NCBI GenBank assembly: GCA_942159475.1
Contig: OW804094.1
Location: 16,117,708 to 16,181,707, forward strand
Origin: Sthenelais limicola
Taxonomy: Eukaryota > Annelida > Polychaeta > Phyllodocida > Sigalionidae
Length of the DNA stretch: 64,000 bases
Reading direction: 5' to 3'
Shown: positions 21,185 to 32,394 of the stretch, in pieces
How the letters are laid out: the number at the start of each line of letters is the position of its first letter
Numbering within the stretch: the stretch's first letter is position 1
Notes under the pieces: model-generated
Seen by the model: the letters and a program-made list of their open reading frames with translations, nothing else
Databases searched by the model: none
What the model was told of the DNA's origin: nothing
Position numbers and translations under genes: made by a program

Positions 21185-21665
21185 CCATGTTAGGAACTAA
21201 AAGAGATTGACGTCATACCTCTCGCACCGTCTGTGGCAACGTGGGATTCCCTAGCAAAGCATCCTGCAAGAGTCCCTAACAATGGGAGAGAGAGAGAGGG
21301 AGAGGGAGGAAGGGAGAGGGAGGGAGGGAAAGGGTGGGAGAGGGAAGGAGAGAATGAAAAAAGCAAAGGGACAGGGTGTAGTGGGAGAAATTGGATAGGG
21401 TGAGGGACAAGAGGGTAGATGGAGAAGAGGGGAAGAGATGAAGCCCTTTTGAGTTTTCTAGTTGTGGGAGGGAGAGAGTGTAGGAGAGAGTGAGGAAGGT
21501 GGGGAGGCGGAGAGAGAGAAGAGGGGGAAGGGGAAAGAAAAAGAGGGGCGGAATGGAGGCCAGAGGGGTAGAGTGAAGAAAGAAAAGGAGGGAGGGACAG
21601 GGGGAGGGAGGGGCAGGGAGAAAGGGAGAGAAAGTGACCGTCTGAAGGACGGGTACTTTGCTTGT
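21185..21665 (-). repeat. Repeat H, copy 2, GA-rich
   Basis: In reverse it begins AAGCAAAGTACCCGTCCTTC-AGACGGTCA and runs into a long CT tract, as in copy 1 at 3817. TGACGTCA (CRE) lies at about 21209. The 160-aa minus ORF is low-complexity Ser/Pro/Leu and is not credible. Confidence 0.7.
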
Positions 21666-21748
21666 ATGTCATAATTCGGAAATACTATATAGGTTATTTT
21701 GATTATATTTTATATCATAAAGTTATCACTCATTCCTTATTAATATTA

Positions 21749-22341
21749 TGGTTAGATTCTCAGAAAATGTACAATTCACCTTCACCAATCCTCTTAAACA
21801 AGTACTAAGTTAACTAATTATCAAGTTATGCACCGATTTGATCAACTGTTAACATATTTAACTTTGTAATCAGTGTCAACTTAATTCATATACTTGGCGT
21901 TTCCACTGGAAACGATTTTCTCAGCCACAATCATTTGTGCCTGATATCAACTTATAGTTATTGCACTTTAGGCATGTTTAGACTGAAAATGCAAAATATT
22001 TACCTACAAAGTTTACATTTTAACTTATATCCGAACATTTCAAAGTACAAATATTGCACAAAAAACATAACACTATTTTGTTATTTTAAGTATGTTTATT
22101 CATTAATGATTTTTCTCTCCTTAGCATATATATATTAATAGTAGCCTACTTAGGCCTTTGGGTTAGTTGTTTTGCTTTTGTGCTAAATGCAGTTAAACAT
22201 AATGAAATAGATATTTTTAATAAACACAATGCTGAAGATACTCTGATATATCTTTTTTTTTAATATAATTTTTCTGTCTAATTTAACAAAAGTTACCAAA
22301 TTTGTAGGGCTGCCGATTATGCATTTTTGAAAATCTGACCC
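21749..22341 (+). mobile_element. Family A4 MITE split by a 390-bp insert
   Basis: Left arm to CACCAATCCTCTTAAA (about 21797); the interior resumes at AATGCAGTTAAACATAATG (about 22186) and ends GAAAATCTGACCCA. Confidence 0.75.
21798..22185. other. Unassigned insert inside family A4
   Basis: 388 bp of AT-rich sequence with no matches elsewhere in the window, no poly(A) and no clear inverted ends. The 67-aa ORF here (21935-22138) shows no family signature. Confidence 0.5.
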
Positions 22342-22348
22342 AATAATA

Positions 22349-22756
22349 TGTGATCCGTTTCAGGAAAATGAGTCATAAGTCGCAAAATATGGATTTTGAG
22401 ATATCACCATATTTGAAAAGAGGAGATCAAGCTGATTCTAATGATAGTAAACACTAGGAAACCTAATAAGTATTTCTATATTTTAAGTTTGATATTGTTT
22501 TTTGAAAAAAAAAGTTTGCAATATTCCTGGGAGGCAATAACCAGTAAAGTAATTTAAATATATTCCATCTGAAGACCTTTAAAATGAAACGATATACTAT
22601 CTATATTGTCCTGAAATTTCATACATAGATTGGTATTACTATGAGTGATAGACCTCCTAAAGATCAGAACATTCCAATGATGTGATCTTGTGAAAAAAAC
22701 ACTTTGAAAAATAATCATTTTGCGACTTATGACTCATTTTTCTGAAACACATCACA
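22349..22756 (+). mobile_element. Family B MITE
   Basis: Full length with TA on both sides (ATAATA / TATGTT); ends TGTGATCCGTTTCAGGAAAA and TCTGAAACACATCACA. Confidence 0.92.
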
Positions 22757-22764
22757 TATGTTAT

Positions 22765-23070
22765 ATATATATATAATACTTTTATTCAGAATACATTTAC
22801 ATTTGCAATACTACGATCGGTATACAGAGTACAATAAAATTCAGGAAGTGGGTTAGGACATCTGCATAAGCAGTTCTTCCAACGACCTCCCGTAAATAAT
22901 ATATAATAAATCAATTTTTCATTTCCTGCTTATGGTCTAACAACTGTTATTAAGTTTGTCGCATAGACCGTCTCGCGGCTGGAATATTTAACATTCTTAC
23001 TTTGCGTTAGATATAGCGTTTGTATTTTTTGTGACGTTTTTACCATGATATAGGCCTACTGATCTTGGAA
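22765..23070 (-). mobile_element. LINE-type 3' end, minus strand
   Basis: Starts (TA)n then TACTTTTATTCAGAATACAT. It shares with 23740-24040 the order TACAATAAAA, GGAA-GGG, TCTTCCA-ACC, CCGTAAATAA. It looks like the 3' untranslated end of a related LINE. Confidence 0.45.
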
Positions 23071-23731
23071 TTTATATTGATTTATATGATAATGTGTCAT
23101 AATATTTAAATGGTCTTAAATAATATATCTTAATTTGTAACCAAGTGAAGATCAAACAAATTATTTCCTACAAAGAACCATCCCTATGGAATCAAGCTGT
23201 CGTGTTAATTTTGACAATCAGTTGTAAACAACCAAGGAAAATACTTGGATTTTGACTCTCAGCTTTAATTAAAAGAACATTTATTTGTGATTTAATTTGA
23301 ACCGTGTAATAAAACATCCCGGTGGTGATCAACCACTTTATTGAGGAGAGCTTTTATTTTCACAGACTTTTGACGTTTTACTTTTTGCTTTAAAGAAACA
23401 TTTTTTATCTAACGGCTTGTGTCATTTTCAACTTTTACCTGAAATTGTTATTTTCAGAGTTAAATTTGGATGTTGATCCTTGGTCATTAAATTGCACATA
23501 ATTTCAGGGCAGTGACCCGCTACTTTAAGCAACAGTATTTTTGTAATTAAAATTCCTGGATAAAAAAATTAATAAGTTCCTGGATACAAATAATTATTAT
23601 TGTAACTAGTTAATAGATTCGGCTCACTTAATTTTGGTAACAAAATTAATGTTTAAACCTTTGAATGCAGACAGAAATTAAGCCTCTTGCTTTCCAGAAG
23701 CATCAACCTCGACCTCAGGTAGTTATATATA
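23071..23731. other. Unassigned spacer
   Basis: AT-rich, possibly more of the LINE 3' region; no motif recognised. Confidence 0.4.
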
Positions 23732-25110
23732 TAAAGATTTTTATTCCGAATTATTTGATCATACATATAATACTTTGCACATCATACATATTCAATACAA
23801 TAAAACAGGAATCGGGCATTAACAATCCTCTACCATGAGGTCTTCCAGACCGCCCAAATAAAATAAATTGATTAAAAGTTGTAATGTATAGTAAATGTTT
23901 GTCAATAGTTCTTTCTTTAACATCCTCTATTTAAAGTTCGTATTTATTTCACTGGCGTCGGTGATGTTTGCTGACTTTTGTTGTGATGTCTTGACCTTCT
24001 GTGACGATAATGTTATTTATTTTTGTCGATCATGTTTGATAGAGATCTCGTCATCTCACTAAGATCCATATTTGGATTTATGTACATCCATGTACTTTTG
24101 TAGAATATATTTGTAATTTACTACCAGTTCATATTATTTCAGTCTTAGACCAGGAACATTATTTTTTACTTATAACATTAAACAGGATAACATGAGAATA
24201 AGGTCCCAAGTTATTTAACAGAAATACTTGTACATGAAATTAGCGATACCTACTTTAAAGACTAGTAGGACATCTTACATCCACAACTATGTCCTCAGAA
24301 TAATTATAAGTAACACCGTTCATACAATATAGAATTGACTGAAAAGTCAATAAGGGCCCCCCACCCTAAAACATCGGTATATCGATCTTAACTTTGCCTG
24401 GGCTTTTACAAATCCCAGAATTTTCCCCCAAGTACAATTTTCCCAAAGCAATGAATTTCAGTTTGGAGAGGAATCAGATTCTACTTCAGACTTAAGAAAA
24501 GGATCAAATGCCAGATGATACTGGTGCTTTAAATACATTTTAAAATCCTTTCTCGCATTTGTCATCTGTATTTTTGGTTCAAGTCTGTTCCATAGAGTTG
24601 GAATACAATATAGGTATGACTTTCTGAATAACTCGTTATTTGGATGAGGGTAAAGTAATTTCTTTCCCTCCGAAAGTCCCCGCAGTCGGACTTTCCTCCT
24701 GTCAACATTTACTATATCTCTCATCCGTATGAAAGCTAAATCTAAAATATGAGTTTCTCTTCTTGTTTGAAGAGAAGTAATATTTAGTTATATTTAGTTT
24801 ATTAAAGTTCAATTGTTTATCTATCTCAATTCCGAGGTATTTATATGAATCTACATTCTCAAGTTCTTGCCCTTTAATATTATATCGAGTAGAGTTGTTT
24901 ACATCATTCTGAGCTCTAAGTACAAATGCTTCGACCTTGCAGTGATCTCTCCGAATATAAAACAGTATCATCTGCAAATAACTGTATATTGCAGTAATTA
25001 ACAACATCAGGCAAATCATTTATGTAGATACAAAAGAGAAGCGGCCCCAAGGCTGTTCCTTGAGCCATACTTCTTTCCCCAGAACTAGATGGCAATCTAA
25101 ATGAATCTTA
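23732..25110 (-). mobile_element. 5'-truncated LINE retrotransposon
   Basis: Reverse transcriptase C-half (24458-25107) followed on the minus strand by a 3' untranslated region ending GGAATAAAAATCTTTATATA then TAACTACC. There is no 5' region, endonuclease or ORF1. The microsatellite-like end suits CR1/L2-type LINEs, but the clade is not assigned. Confidence 0.75.
24458..25107 (-). pseudogene. LINE reverse transcriptase fragment, frameshifted
   Basis: Read on the minus strand, frame 1 gives [20 protein letters not shown] (plus positions about 25012-25071; RT motif B region) and then [13 protein letters not shown] (24967-24978 encodes FADD, the catalytic Asp pair). A frameshift near 24940 leads to [10 protein letters not shown]...VDSYKYLGIEIDKQLNF (thumb region YKYLG). 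Another shift near 24780 leads to LQTRRETHILDLAFIRMRDI and the C-terminal tail ELFRKSYLYCIPTLWNRLEP. Non-functional: two frameshifts and a missing N-terminal half. Family identity rests on motif order and spacing. Confidence 0.85.
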
Positions 25111-25859
25111 TATACATGAATGTTTTATGTTGTAGGCCTACATTGTGAAATAACTCGAGCACCTCGCACCCCTTGAAAATTCCCCCCCCCCCCGAGAAAA
25201 AAAATATATAAATTTATAACTAAATAAACTTTAACTGTGTGGGATGGACTCTCGTTTTGGTTGCCATGCTTCATGGGCAAATTGACCCCATTTTATTAGA
25301 GGGTTTAAAAAAAAAGAGAAAAAAAAGAGGGTTTAAATATTCTGGGTACAAATACCTGTTGTGACCATTCACTGATCATAGTAATGGTTAACTGATGTAC
25401 AATATTCAAGCTACTGCTATGGCGAGAGTGAAAAAGTGAAAGAGAGAAAGAGAGAAAGAGAGATAGGGGTAATGGGTGAAAGGCAAGGGAGGGAGGAGGG
25501 GAGGGAGGGACAGAACTGGAAGGCAAGGGAGGGATAGAGCCACAATGTCAGTGTGCACCCAACCATGACTGGGTAAGGGTTAGGGGTATTACGCAATAAC
25601 CAGAGGGGGGCAATATGGTGCAGGGATCATGTGCCAGAGTGGAGTGGAGTATGGTGGAGGTGAGAAATGGGTGGTGCATGGGCGGAGCAGAAATGTATGA
25701 CTGATCAAGTGGAATAGATAAGGCAGGCGAACTGATGTCATCTGATTTCACATGTGTTATAAGACTGGAGCTTTGTCATATCTGATCAAGATCTCTAATC
25801 AATGATTGGCATCTGTCATATAAACACGACTATTTTCTCATTCCTGGGAAAATAAAAAT
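25111..25859. other. Spacer with GA-rich tract
   Basis: C10 at about 25182, an AAAGAGAGAAAGAGAG tract at 25436-25520; no credible exon. The minus ORFs are Ser/Pro-rich translations of the tract. Confidence 0.5.
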
Positions 25860-26089
25860 GACAATGGGAAAATGTACAATCGCCAGCTCCAAACATTTAG
25901 TAAATTCTGCTAAATTAGGCTGGAAAATGGTAAATACTAGATTAATCTGAGTATATTCGGCATCGAGGTGATTCAACGAATCTGTTTGGTTAAGTTCAAT
26001 TGTGTTTTGAATCTCATTTTTGTATTAAATTCGGGTTATTTGGAAGGGTTCCTAAATATCAATTGTGCATTTTCTTCAAATTTCACCCA
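25860..26089 (-). mobile_element. Family A5 MITE
   Basis: A5 interior (GTGATTCAACGAATCTGTTT) and right end TTCTTCAAATTTCACCCA. The left end is degraded to ATGGGAAAATGTACAATCGC. Confidence 0.8.
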
Positions 26090-26408
26090 TTTATAAAAGA
26101 GGGGTGTGGAGGACCGACATTTGCATTCTAAAATAGTAGGCGATGTACCTCTGTCAATAATATATCAAATGTTTCCATTTATAAAACAAAATAGCATTAA
26201 TGGAACCAAATTAATTATCATTGTTCTAAATTTGTTGGATGAGATTCTATACTGATTTCTTTGTGGCAGGTGGTAGTCGATCTACAAACGATAGTTAACA
26301 AATAAAGGCAAAAGGAGATGGCACCGGAAGAAAAAGAAATTGCTGTAAATGGATACAAATGGGAATGGTGAAGGAAGACACTTGGAGAGAAGGGGGCATG
26401 GATGCTTA
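26090..26408. other. Unassigned spacer
   Basis: No recognised element. Confidence 0.4.
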
Positions 26409-26653
26409 TGGTTCAGATCTTCAGAAAATGTACAATTTGCCTTCACCAATCTTCTCCAATAACCCCAATTTAAGACGAAAATCAGGTTCAAAATACAGTT
26501 CAACATAGTAAAACAGATATATTAAACCAACACAAAATCAAATATACTCAGATATACTCGGTATTTATCCTATCTAATCTGACCTAACTAATCTATCAGA
26601 ACATACTAAATGTATATAGCTGCCAATTGTATATTTTCTGACGATCTGACCCA
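26409..26653 (+). mobile_element. Family A MITE
   Basis: Ends TGGTTCAGATCTTCAGAAAA and TTTTCTGACGATCTGACCCA. A short internal duplication (CTATCTAATCTGACCTAACT) precedes the right arm. Confidence 0.85.
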
Positions 26654-26845
26654 CGCAGGGCTGAAATATCGCTTTCATGCTGATCAGGGACCGATTGTGA
26701 ATTGATGGTATGATATATGAGAGAATCAAAGAGCTTTTGTTGATGATCTTTTATTATCACGAGTTTTCCGGCCTTGCTGGGCTTTCTCCGGGTGAGTTGA
26801 AAATATCCTTCAAGCCAAACCCCTATACAATGTTATACATCGTGA

Positions 26846-27082
26846 GGGTCAGATTTTCAGAAAATGTACAATTCACCATCACCAATCCTTTCAAATAGCC
26901 CACATTTAAGACAAAAATGAGCTTCAAAATGCAGTTTAACATAACAGAACTGGTACTTTTAATCAATACGATACCATATATATACTCAGATGTACCAGAT
27001 ATTCTTCATTTTTCAGCCTAATTTTGGAGAGTTTCCTAAATGTGTACAGCTGCCAATTGTACATTTTCTGAAAATCTGACCC
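26846..27082 (+). mobile_element. Family A1 MITE
   Basis: Ends GGGTCAGATTTTCAGAAAAT and TTTTCTGAAAATCTGACCC. Confidence 0.92.
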
Positions 27083-27375
27083 GGGAACCTCCATTGCCAA
27101 GATTGAATCGGTGCGATAGCAATGAATTTTTAACCCATAAGCAGACTTAATTAGGCCTTTCCAGCTGTTTCGCCAATCAGCCGACCTAATTAGCATTGAC
27201 GAATGGGGGAAAGCATGTCTTGGTTGATCAGGACAAAGGCTGAAACCATTAGATCTACTTCACGATTACTTAGATTTGATTTGTGACATTACCTTGGATA
27301 TAAATTAGGTCACCCAAGCGTATACCAAAACTAGAAATAGGTTGTGATGATCAATTAAATCGTGTCCATGTCAAT
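27083..27375. other. Unassigned spacer
   Basis: No recognised element. Confidence 0.4.
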
Positions 27376-27770
27376 TTTTTTTGCACACAAAATCTTTATT
27401 TATTCAGGAAGGCTGATCAACAAAACACCTCACAATGATAGTGGTTTTTGTGATGTCATGAAGTACAATTTCTTGGAAGTGGTAGCAAATTGTAATAAAG
27501 AAAACAAACATTTATAGGCGTTTACTAAAGCTAAGTCGATTATTATCAATTGGTATATTAAAGAGAAATTTTAAAAAAGTGAATGATTGTTGAAAGTGAT
27601 GAAGACTCTCTATATTAATAAAAAAAAGCATTTCGAGCCTTAAACTGCTATCTTCTCTGAAACTGCTGGCCAGATTTCCATTATATTTCACATACACATT
27701 GCCAAAAATGGTGCCGAGCCATTCCACTATGTTTCATTAACAAATTAGGGTTGGAAAGGGGTTAAAAATG
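27376..27770 (-). mobile_element. Poly(A)-tailed retroposed sequence, minus strand
   Basis: On the minus strand it ends AATAAATAAAGATTTTGTGT then GCAAAAAAAA, a polyadenylation signal followed by an A tail. An open stretch (27512-27727 minus, from ATGGAATGGCTCGGCACCAT) reads MEWLGTIFGNVYVKYNGNLA; no family is recognised. Could be a processed pseudogene or LINE 3' end. Confidence 0.5.
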
Positions 27771-28014
27771 GGTTTACATTGAGTACCCCCATCCAGGGCC
27801 CCCAGCGCTGCCTGAAAACAAACCTATCAGTGCCCCTACACCAGGTTTCTGGGTCACCCAAAGCATGATGTCATGGATGGGCACTATGGGATGGGAGTTG
27901 ATATATTTCCACCGAAAGGAGCATCGTCAGAGTTCAATCTTTGCCTCAGTTTTGAGCACTCTGTGTACAGTGTGTGAAATTAACTTTCTTTCTTTGCCCG
28001 CTATGTTGGTGGGT

Positions 28015-28268
28015 GAAATCAGAGATTTACCTGCCCCCACAGAAATTTATCTGCCCACTAATTTAAATTACCTGAAAATGAAAGAGGGAGCAGGAGAGGG
28101 AATGGGAAAGGGAGAGGGAACGACAGAGGAAGAACGAGTGGGAGAGGGAATAGGACAGAGACAAGAACAAGGCCCACCTACACAGAAATTTACCCGCCCA
28201 TTAAGTACCTCACAATGAAAGAGGGAACGGGAGAGGGAGTGGGAGAGGCATTGGGACAGGGACATATA
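28015..28268. repeat. Repeat H-related GA-rich block
   Basis: CAGAGATTTACCTGCCC and CACAGAAATTTACCCGCCCA recur from 4408-4668. Between them are GAGAGGGAATGGGA-type purine tracts repeated with CTCACAATGAAAGAGGGAAC. Confidence 0.65.
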
Positions 28269-28747
28269 TAGAACTAACCGAAGTGCTGTCTGTGGGATCA
28301 TTCTTCACCGAGTTGCAGGCGGGGGAAACCCGAGGTGCGGAGCGAAGCGTAGCACCGAGGGTTTCCCCTCGCTGGAAACGACGTGAAGAATGATCCCACA
28401 GACAGCACTAAGGTTAATTCGAGATTTATTTGACCTCTTACAAACGATTTTAAACATATTAGATTGCTTTTAATTACGGTAACTTGATGCGAGAGCAACA
28501 TGGTAAGGGAGTGGCATCGTTCCAGTGGCGCTTGAGTTTGTGACGGCCATCGTTGACGCCGGGCGTGACGTTGACGACGCCATGACAACCCTGCCCTACT
28601 TTCAGAATAGCCAATGAAAACGCAGAAGGATAAAGTAGGTCATCTGTTTCTTCCCTAGGGAGGAATGAAACATATTTCTTCCCGCTTCCTCGCATATAAC
28701 AAGCCTATACAAAGTCTATGGGCACTCCATTCCCGAGGTGAAATAAA
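28269..28747 (-). mobile_element. Family E giant-hairpin element, copy 1
   Basis: 479 bp, related end-to-end to 44397-44873 in the opposite orientation. In reverse it begins TTTATTTCACCTCGGGAATG and ends GGTTAGTTCTA. A hairpin occupies 28284-28409 (arms GTGCTGTCTGTGGGATCATT / AATGATCCCACAGACAGCAC). Its ends match family C. The minus ORFs of 73-96 aa in it are not conserved as proteins. Confidence 0.85.
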
Positions 28748-28894
28748 GGGACAGGCAACACAACAACAGCACAACACAGAACAGTGACCAAAAAAGCATC
28801 TAAACAGGGTTCCATTTGTGGTATGAAGATACTAAGTTATAGAGACAACTTGAAAGAGAAAGATAGTGGGAAAGGGAACAAGGAGAGATGAGGA

Positions 28895-29230
28895 TGTGGG
28901 CCCCACTGTCCCACTAGCAAATCCCTTGCGTAGCACTGGTATTTGCTAGTTCAAGATTACTAGTTATGGAGTGGTAGAAGTGTGTACACACGGTGTGTAA
29001 ATCATTCTTCCTAAACCATTTTTCCTTTTTACACAGAGAACGTTAAAATTATTATTATCAAGGTATCACACTCAGGAACAATTTAGTGTGACAAAGCATT
29101 GGTAAGGAAGAAATACAAATAGATAGTTATATGAGGCAGTTCTTTCTGATTTTGCTGGAGCATCTTGAGGAAACATTTAATGTTCAACATTGATAGATTG
29201 ATTAATTGATATATTGGTATGGAGGTATCT
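28895..29230. other. Spacer with TAGCAAAT/ATTTGCTA inverted motif
   Basis: CCACTAGCAAATCCCTTGCG then GGTATTTGCTAGTTC at 28911-28953, reminiscent of the repeat H start. The remainder is unassigned. Confidence 0.4.
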
Positions 29231-29827
29231 TTGATGTTCTATAGGAAAATAATTCACAAGTCACAAATTTATGGATTTTGAAATACGATGATTCGATTCG
29301 ATCAAGCCGATTTCAACGATGGTAAACAGAAGAACATAGAAATACTAGGATATTTAAATGAGATTACAGAAAATGTTCTGCAGAATAGTTAGATATACAT
29401 TGTATTATATTGAAAAGGAAGCAGTAAATAAAATGTTGAAAACAAGTTGAACATGTCTGGTTTTTCCCCATAAAATATCCCATAAGAGGTTACGCGCAAT
29501 GTGAACGCAATAGCCCGTGAAATTATTGCACTGAAATGCCCATAGGGAGGACATCTAATACGTATTTCTATATTTAAAAAAAAAATGTTTGCAATATTTC
29601 TGGGTGGACATTTACTAATAAAGTAGCTGAATATACTCTAAAAGTCGACCTTACAAATGCAACGATATATCTAATACACTGTCGTGAAATTTTATGAATA
29701 GATTCATGCTACAAACAGCCTTAAGCACCACAAAAAACAAGGCATTCCTACAAAGTCATCATGTGAATAAATCACATTGATAAATATCAATTTTGTAACC
29801 CTTGACTCCTTTTCCTGTACCACATCA
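29231..29827 (+). mobile_element. Family B MITE with 190-bp insert
   Basis: B left arm to GGTAAACAGAAGAACATAGA, then unrelated sequence (about 29345-29540), then B from GGACATCTAATACGTATTTC to the right end CCTGTACCACATCA. Confidence 0.8.
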
Positions 29828-29831
29828 AATA

Positions 29832-30068
29832 TGGGTCAGATTTTCAGAAAATGTACAATTCGCCTTCACCAATCCTCTCGAATAACCCACATTTAAGACA
29901 AAAATGAGCTTCAAAATGCAGTTTAACATAACAGAACTGATACTTTAAATCAATGTGATACCAAATATACTCATATACACCCAGTATTCTTACCTTTTCA
30001 GCCAAATTTAGCAGAATTTCCTAGATGTGTGGAGCTGCCAATTGTACATTATCTGAAAATCTGACCCA
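29832..30068 (+). mobile_element. Family A1 MITE
   Basis: Flanked by TA on both sides; ends TGGGTCAGATTTTCAGAAAA and TTATCTGAAAATCTGACCCA. Confidence 0.92.
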
Positions 30069-30736
30069 TATGATAGAACACATTAAAATCCACCCCATGT
30101 ATTAAGTAGGGGGTATAGGGGTGCGATCGGGGTTAGAACCAAGATGTTCTACAGCTTGGACCTGTCACAACTAACTCATTACATTTACCCTCTTCGTTCA
30201 TATACTACTAAACTGCATGAATTTATTGATGAAAACGCATCTCAAAAGAATAACTTTAGTAGAAAGTGGAACCTTGTGAAGATGTATGAAGACGTAAGAG
30301 TTGATTTTATCCGATAGATAAAAGCTATTTAGATGTAGGGGGTGGGGGCAATTGAATAAAAATGTAATTAATTTAGATTCGAACTATGAAAAAGGGGGAA
30401 GTAGACAGAGAGACATAAAGGCAGTACTTGAGTGACAGTGGCTGACTGGCTATAACATTTCTTTTTTATTATTTCATTAAAGGCCAATGCAATATTAAAT
30501 CAGTTAATAAAGACGTTTATGTGAGGTCAGAAGGTAGGAGGAGAACTAATATGCAAGGGAGGGCCATGACTAGACTGAACCTCCCCCAGTGCCCTCAGTA
30601 CCCAGCCCTGTATAATCCCCATGAGGCCTGGTTGATAAGGGAGAGTGTTAGGCAAGGTGAGGCAATTAATGTAGATTATATCACCCCTCCTCTGTCTCTC
30701 TGGGTAATTAAACGTACATCAGAATCGATCGGTATC
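30069..30736. other. Unassigned spacer
   Basis: Contains a 72-aa open frame at 30521-30739 (plus) with no recognisable domain and no splice or promoter support. Confidence 0.4.
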
Positions 30737-30866
30737 TAGTGCCTTTAACGATAACAATTCCTTCACACAAAGAGAAACAGTTCATGAATTAGAACAGGTG
30801 ATTCATTACATAGGGATCAGTAGATAGCTTACATATCATTGTAATTGATGTTTGCTGTCTTATAAA
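30737..30866 (+). repeat. Duplicated flank K, copy 2
   Basis: Matches 19775-19902 (CACACAAAGAGAAACAGTTC to ATTGTAATTGATGTTTG) and is likewise followed directly by family B. Confidence 0.85.
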
Positions 30867-31455
30867 TGTGATGTGTGTACAGGAAAATGAGTTATAAGTC
30901 GCAAAACATGGATTTTGAGATATCATCATATGTGATATATTTCAGGGAAATGAGTCATAAGTTGCAAAATTCCTACTTTTCAAAGTGTTTTATTCACAAG
31001 ATGTCTTTGTGCGAATGTTTTTATTTTTGAGGTGCTTAACGTTGTCTATAGCATAAACACGTGTACCAAAATTCAAAGCAGTGTATGAAATATATCCATG
31101 CATAGCTATGGTAATCTTAGAAAGTAAATTTAATTACTTTATACTGGTTATTGCCCCCAAGAAATAGTGCAAAGTCTTTTTTCTCAAAACAAAAATATCG
31201 AACTTAAAATATAGAAATACTTATTAGATTATTAGACTGTTTACTATCATTGCAACCGTCTCGAGCTCCTCTTTTCAAATATAATGATATCTCAAGATCC
31301 AATTTTTGCGACTTGTGACTCATTTTCCTGAAACACATCACATATTTGAAAAGATGAGATCAAGCCGATTCCAATGATAGTAAACAGTCCAAGACATCTA
31401 AAAGATATTTTGATACTTTAAGATTGATATTTTTAGTTTTGAAAAAAAAAAAAAA
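30867..31455 (+). mobile_element. Family B MITE (host copy), 3'-truncated
   Basis: Left arm to GAGATATCATCATA (30930), interrupted by another B, resumes TATTTGAAAAGATGAGATCA (31343) and stops in an A14 run at about 31455. Confidence 0.9.
30931..31342 (-). mobile_element. Family B MITE nested in B, TA duplication visible
   Basis: TGTGATATATTTCAGGGAAA to CCTGAAACACATCACA, inserted in opposite orientation. The host reads ATCATA on the left and TATTTG on the right; the B consensus has a single TA there, so the target duplication is TA. Confidence 0.95.
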
Positions 31456-31536
31456 TTTGGACTTTGATGAAGCCCTGTAGCAAAAACAACAAGAGAAAAA
31501 TGTTGCAGAATTCTAGTCAAGTTACTTTTAGATTGG

Positions 31537-31613
31537 AAAAGGATTGGAAAAGGATTGGAAAAGGATTGGAAAAGGATTGGAAAAGGATTGGAAAAGGATT
31601 GGAAAAGAATTCA
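31537..31613. repeat. 11-bp tandem repeat GGATTGGAAAA
   Basis: Seven near-perfect units. The 62-aa ORF with repeating DWKRIGKGLEK is just this array. Confidence 0.95.
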
Positions 31614-32394
31614 ACAAAAATGAGAAAATCTTTAGCTTGGGGCCTATTTTAATTTTAACTTTTTTAAATTTTTAGTTGAGAGTCAAGCTTTAATACACGA
31701 TACTTATGATACTCAAAATTAGATTACTAGTAGGTGTTGTTGATACCAAGCCCTTATACCTTCCCACACATACACACCCACACACAATACCAATGTTTGC
31801 CCACTCTCTTCTCATCTGCCAATGTCTCCAGCGCTTATCATTTCCCACCGGCTTTTTCCCACAGAGACACTCCATCTAAAATAACAAAGTGTCTCTTCAG
31901 AAAATATCCAAGCAGGATCTTATCCCGCAATGTAATCCACCGAGCACAGACTGAGAAGTGTGCTTATCCAAAAAAATACTCTTTTGCAAGATGTGTGGTA
32001 GTGATTCCCCTCCTAAGATTTATTTCATGGCCTACGGGGTAGGAGGACAAATCCTCCTTCTCCTCCTCCTGCACCTCCTCCTCCTCCTTCTCCTCTGCTC
32101 CTCTCAAATGAGCCAGGAATATTTAAACTTTCAATCCACTTTATTCTTGTTTTGATTAGGTTTTGCCACTGTTTTTCATACTCTCGGTGGATAGTGCCCC
32201 GGGCGTGGTTCCGATTGCCCCTGACGAGAGCTCAAGTTTCTCGGCTCACTAGGTTTTCGATGCCAGTGAAATGGATAGGCCAAGGAAAAGCCTGATTTTT
32301 GCCCATGCAGCTTGAGCGATTGATGATAATGCTGTGAGTGAGTGGCAGTGAGAGAGTGTGAGGGCGAGGCAGGACTTTTACAGGGATAGAGGGA
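31614..32394. other. Unassigned spacer
   Basis: Has a CTCCTCCTCCTGCACCTCCT tract (32056-32100). The open frames of 60-102 aa lack domains. Confidence 0.4.

Noticed and set aside
21190..21672. 160-aa minus ORF
   Set aside because: Low-complexity Ser/Pro/Leu from the CT tract of repeat H.
28298..28695. Two minus ORFs (96 and 73 aa) inside family E
   Set aside because: The second E copy does not preserve the same reading frames; they are by-products of the hairpin and GC-rich body.
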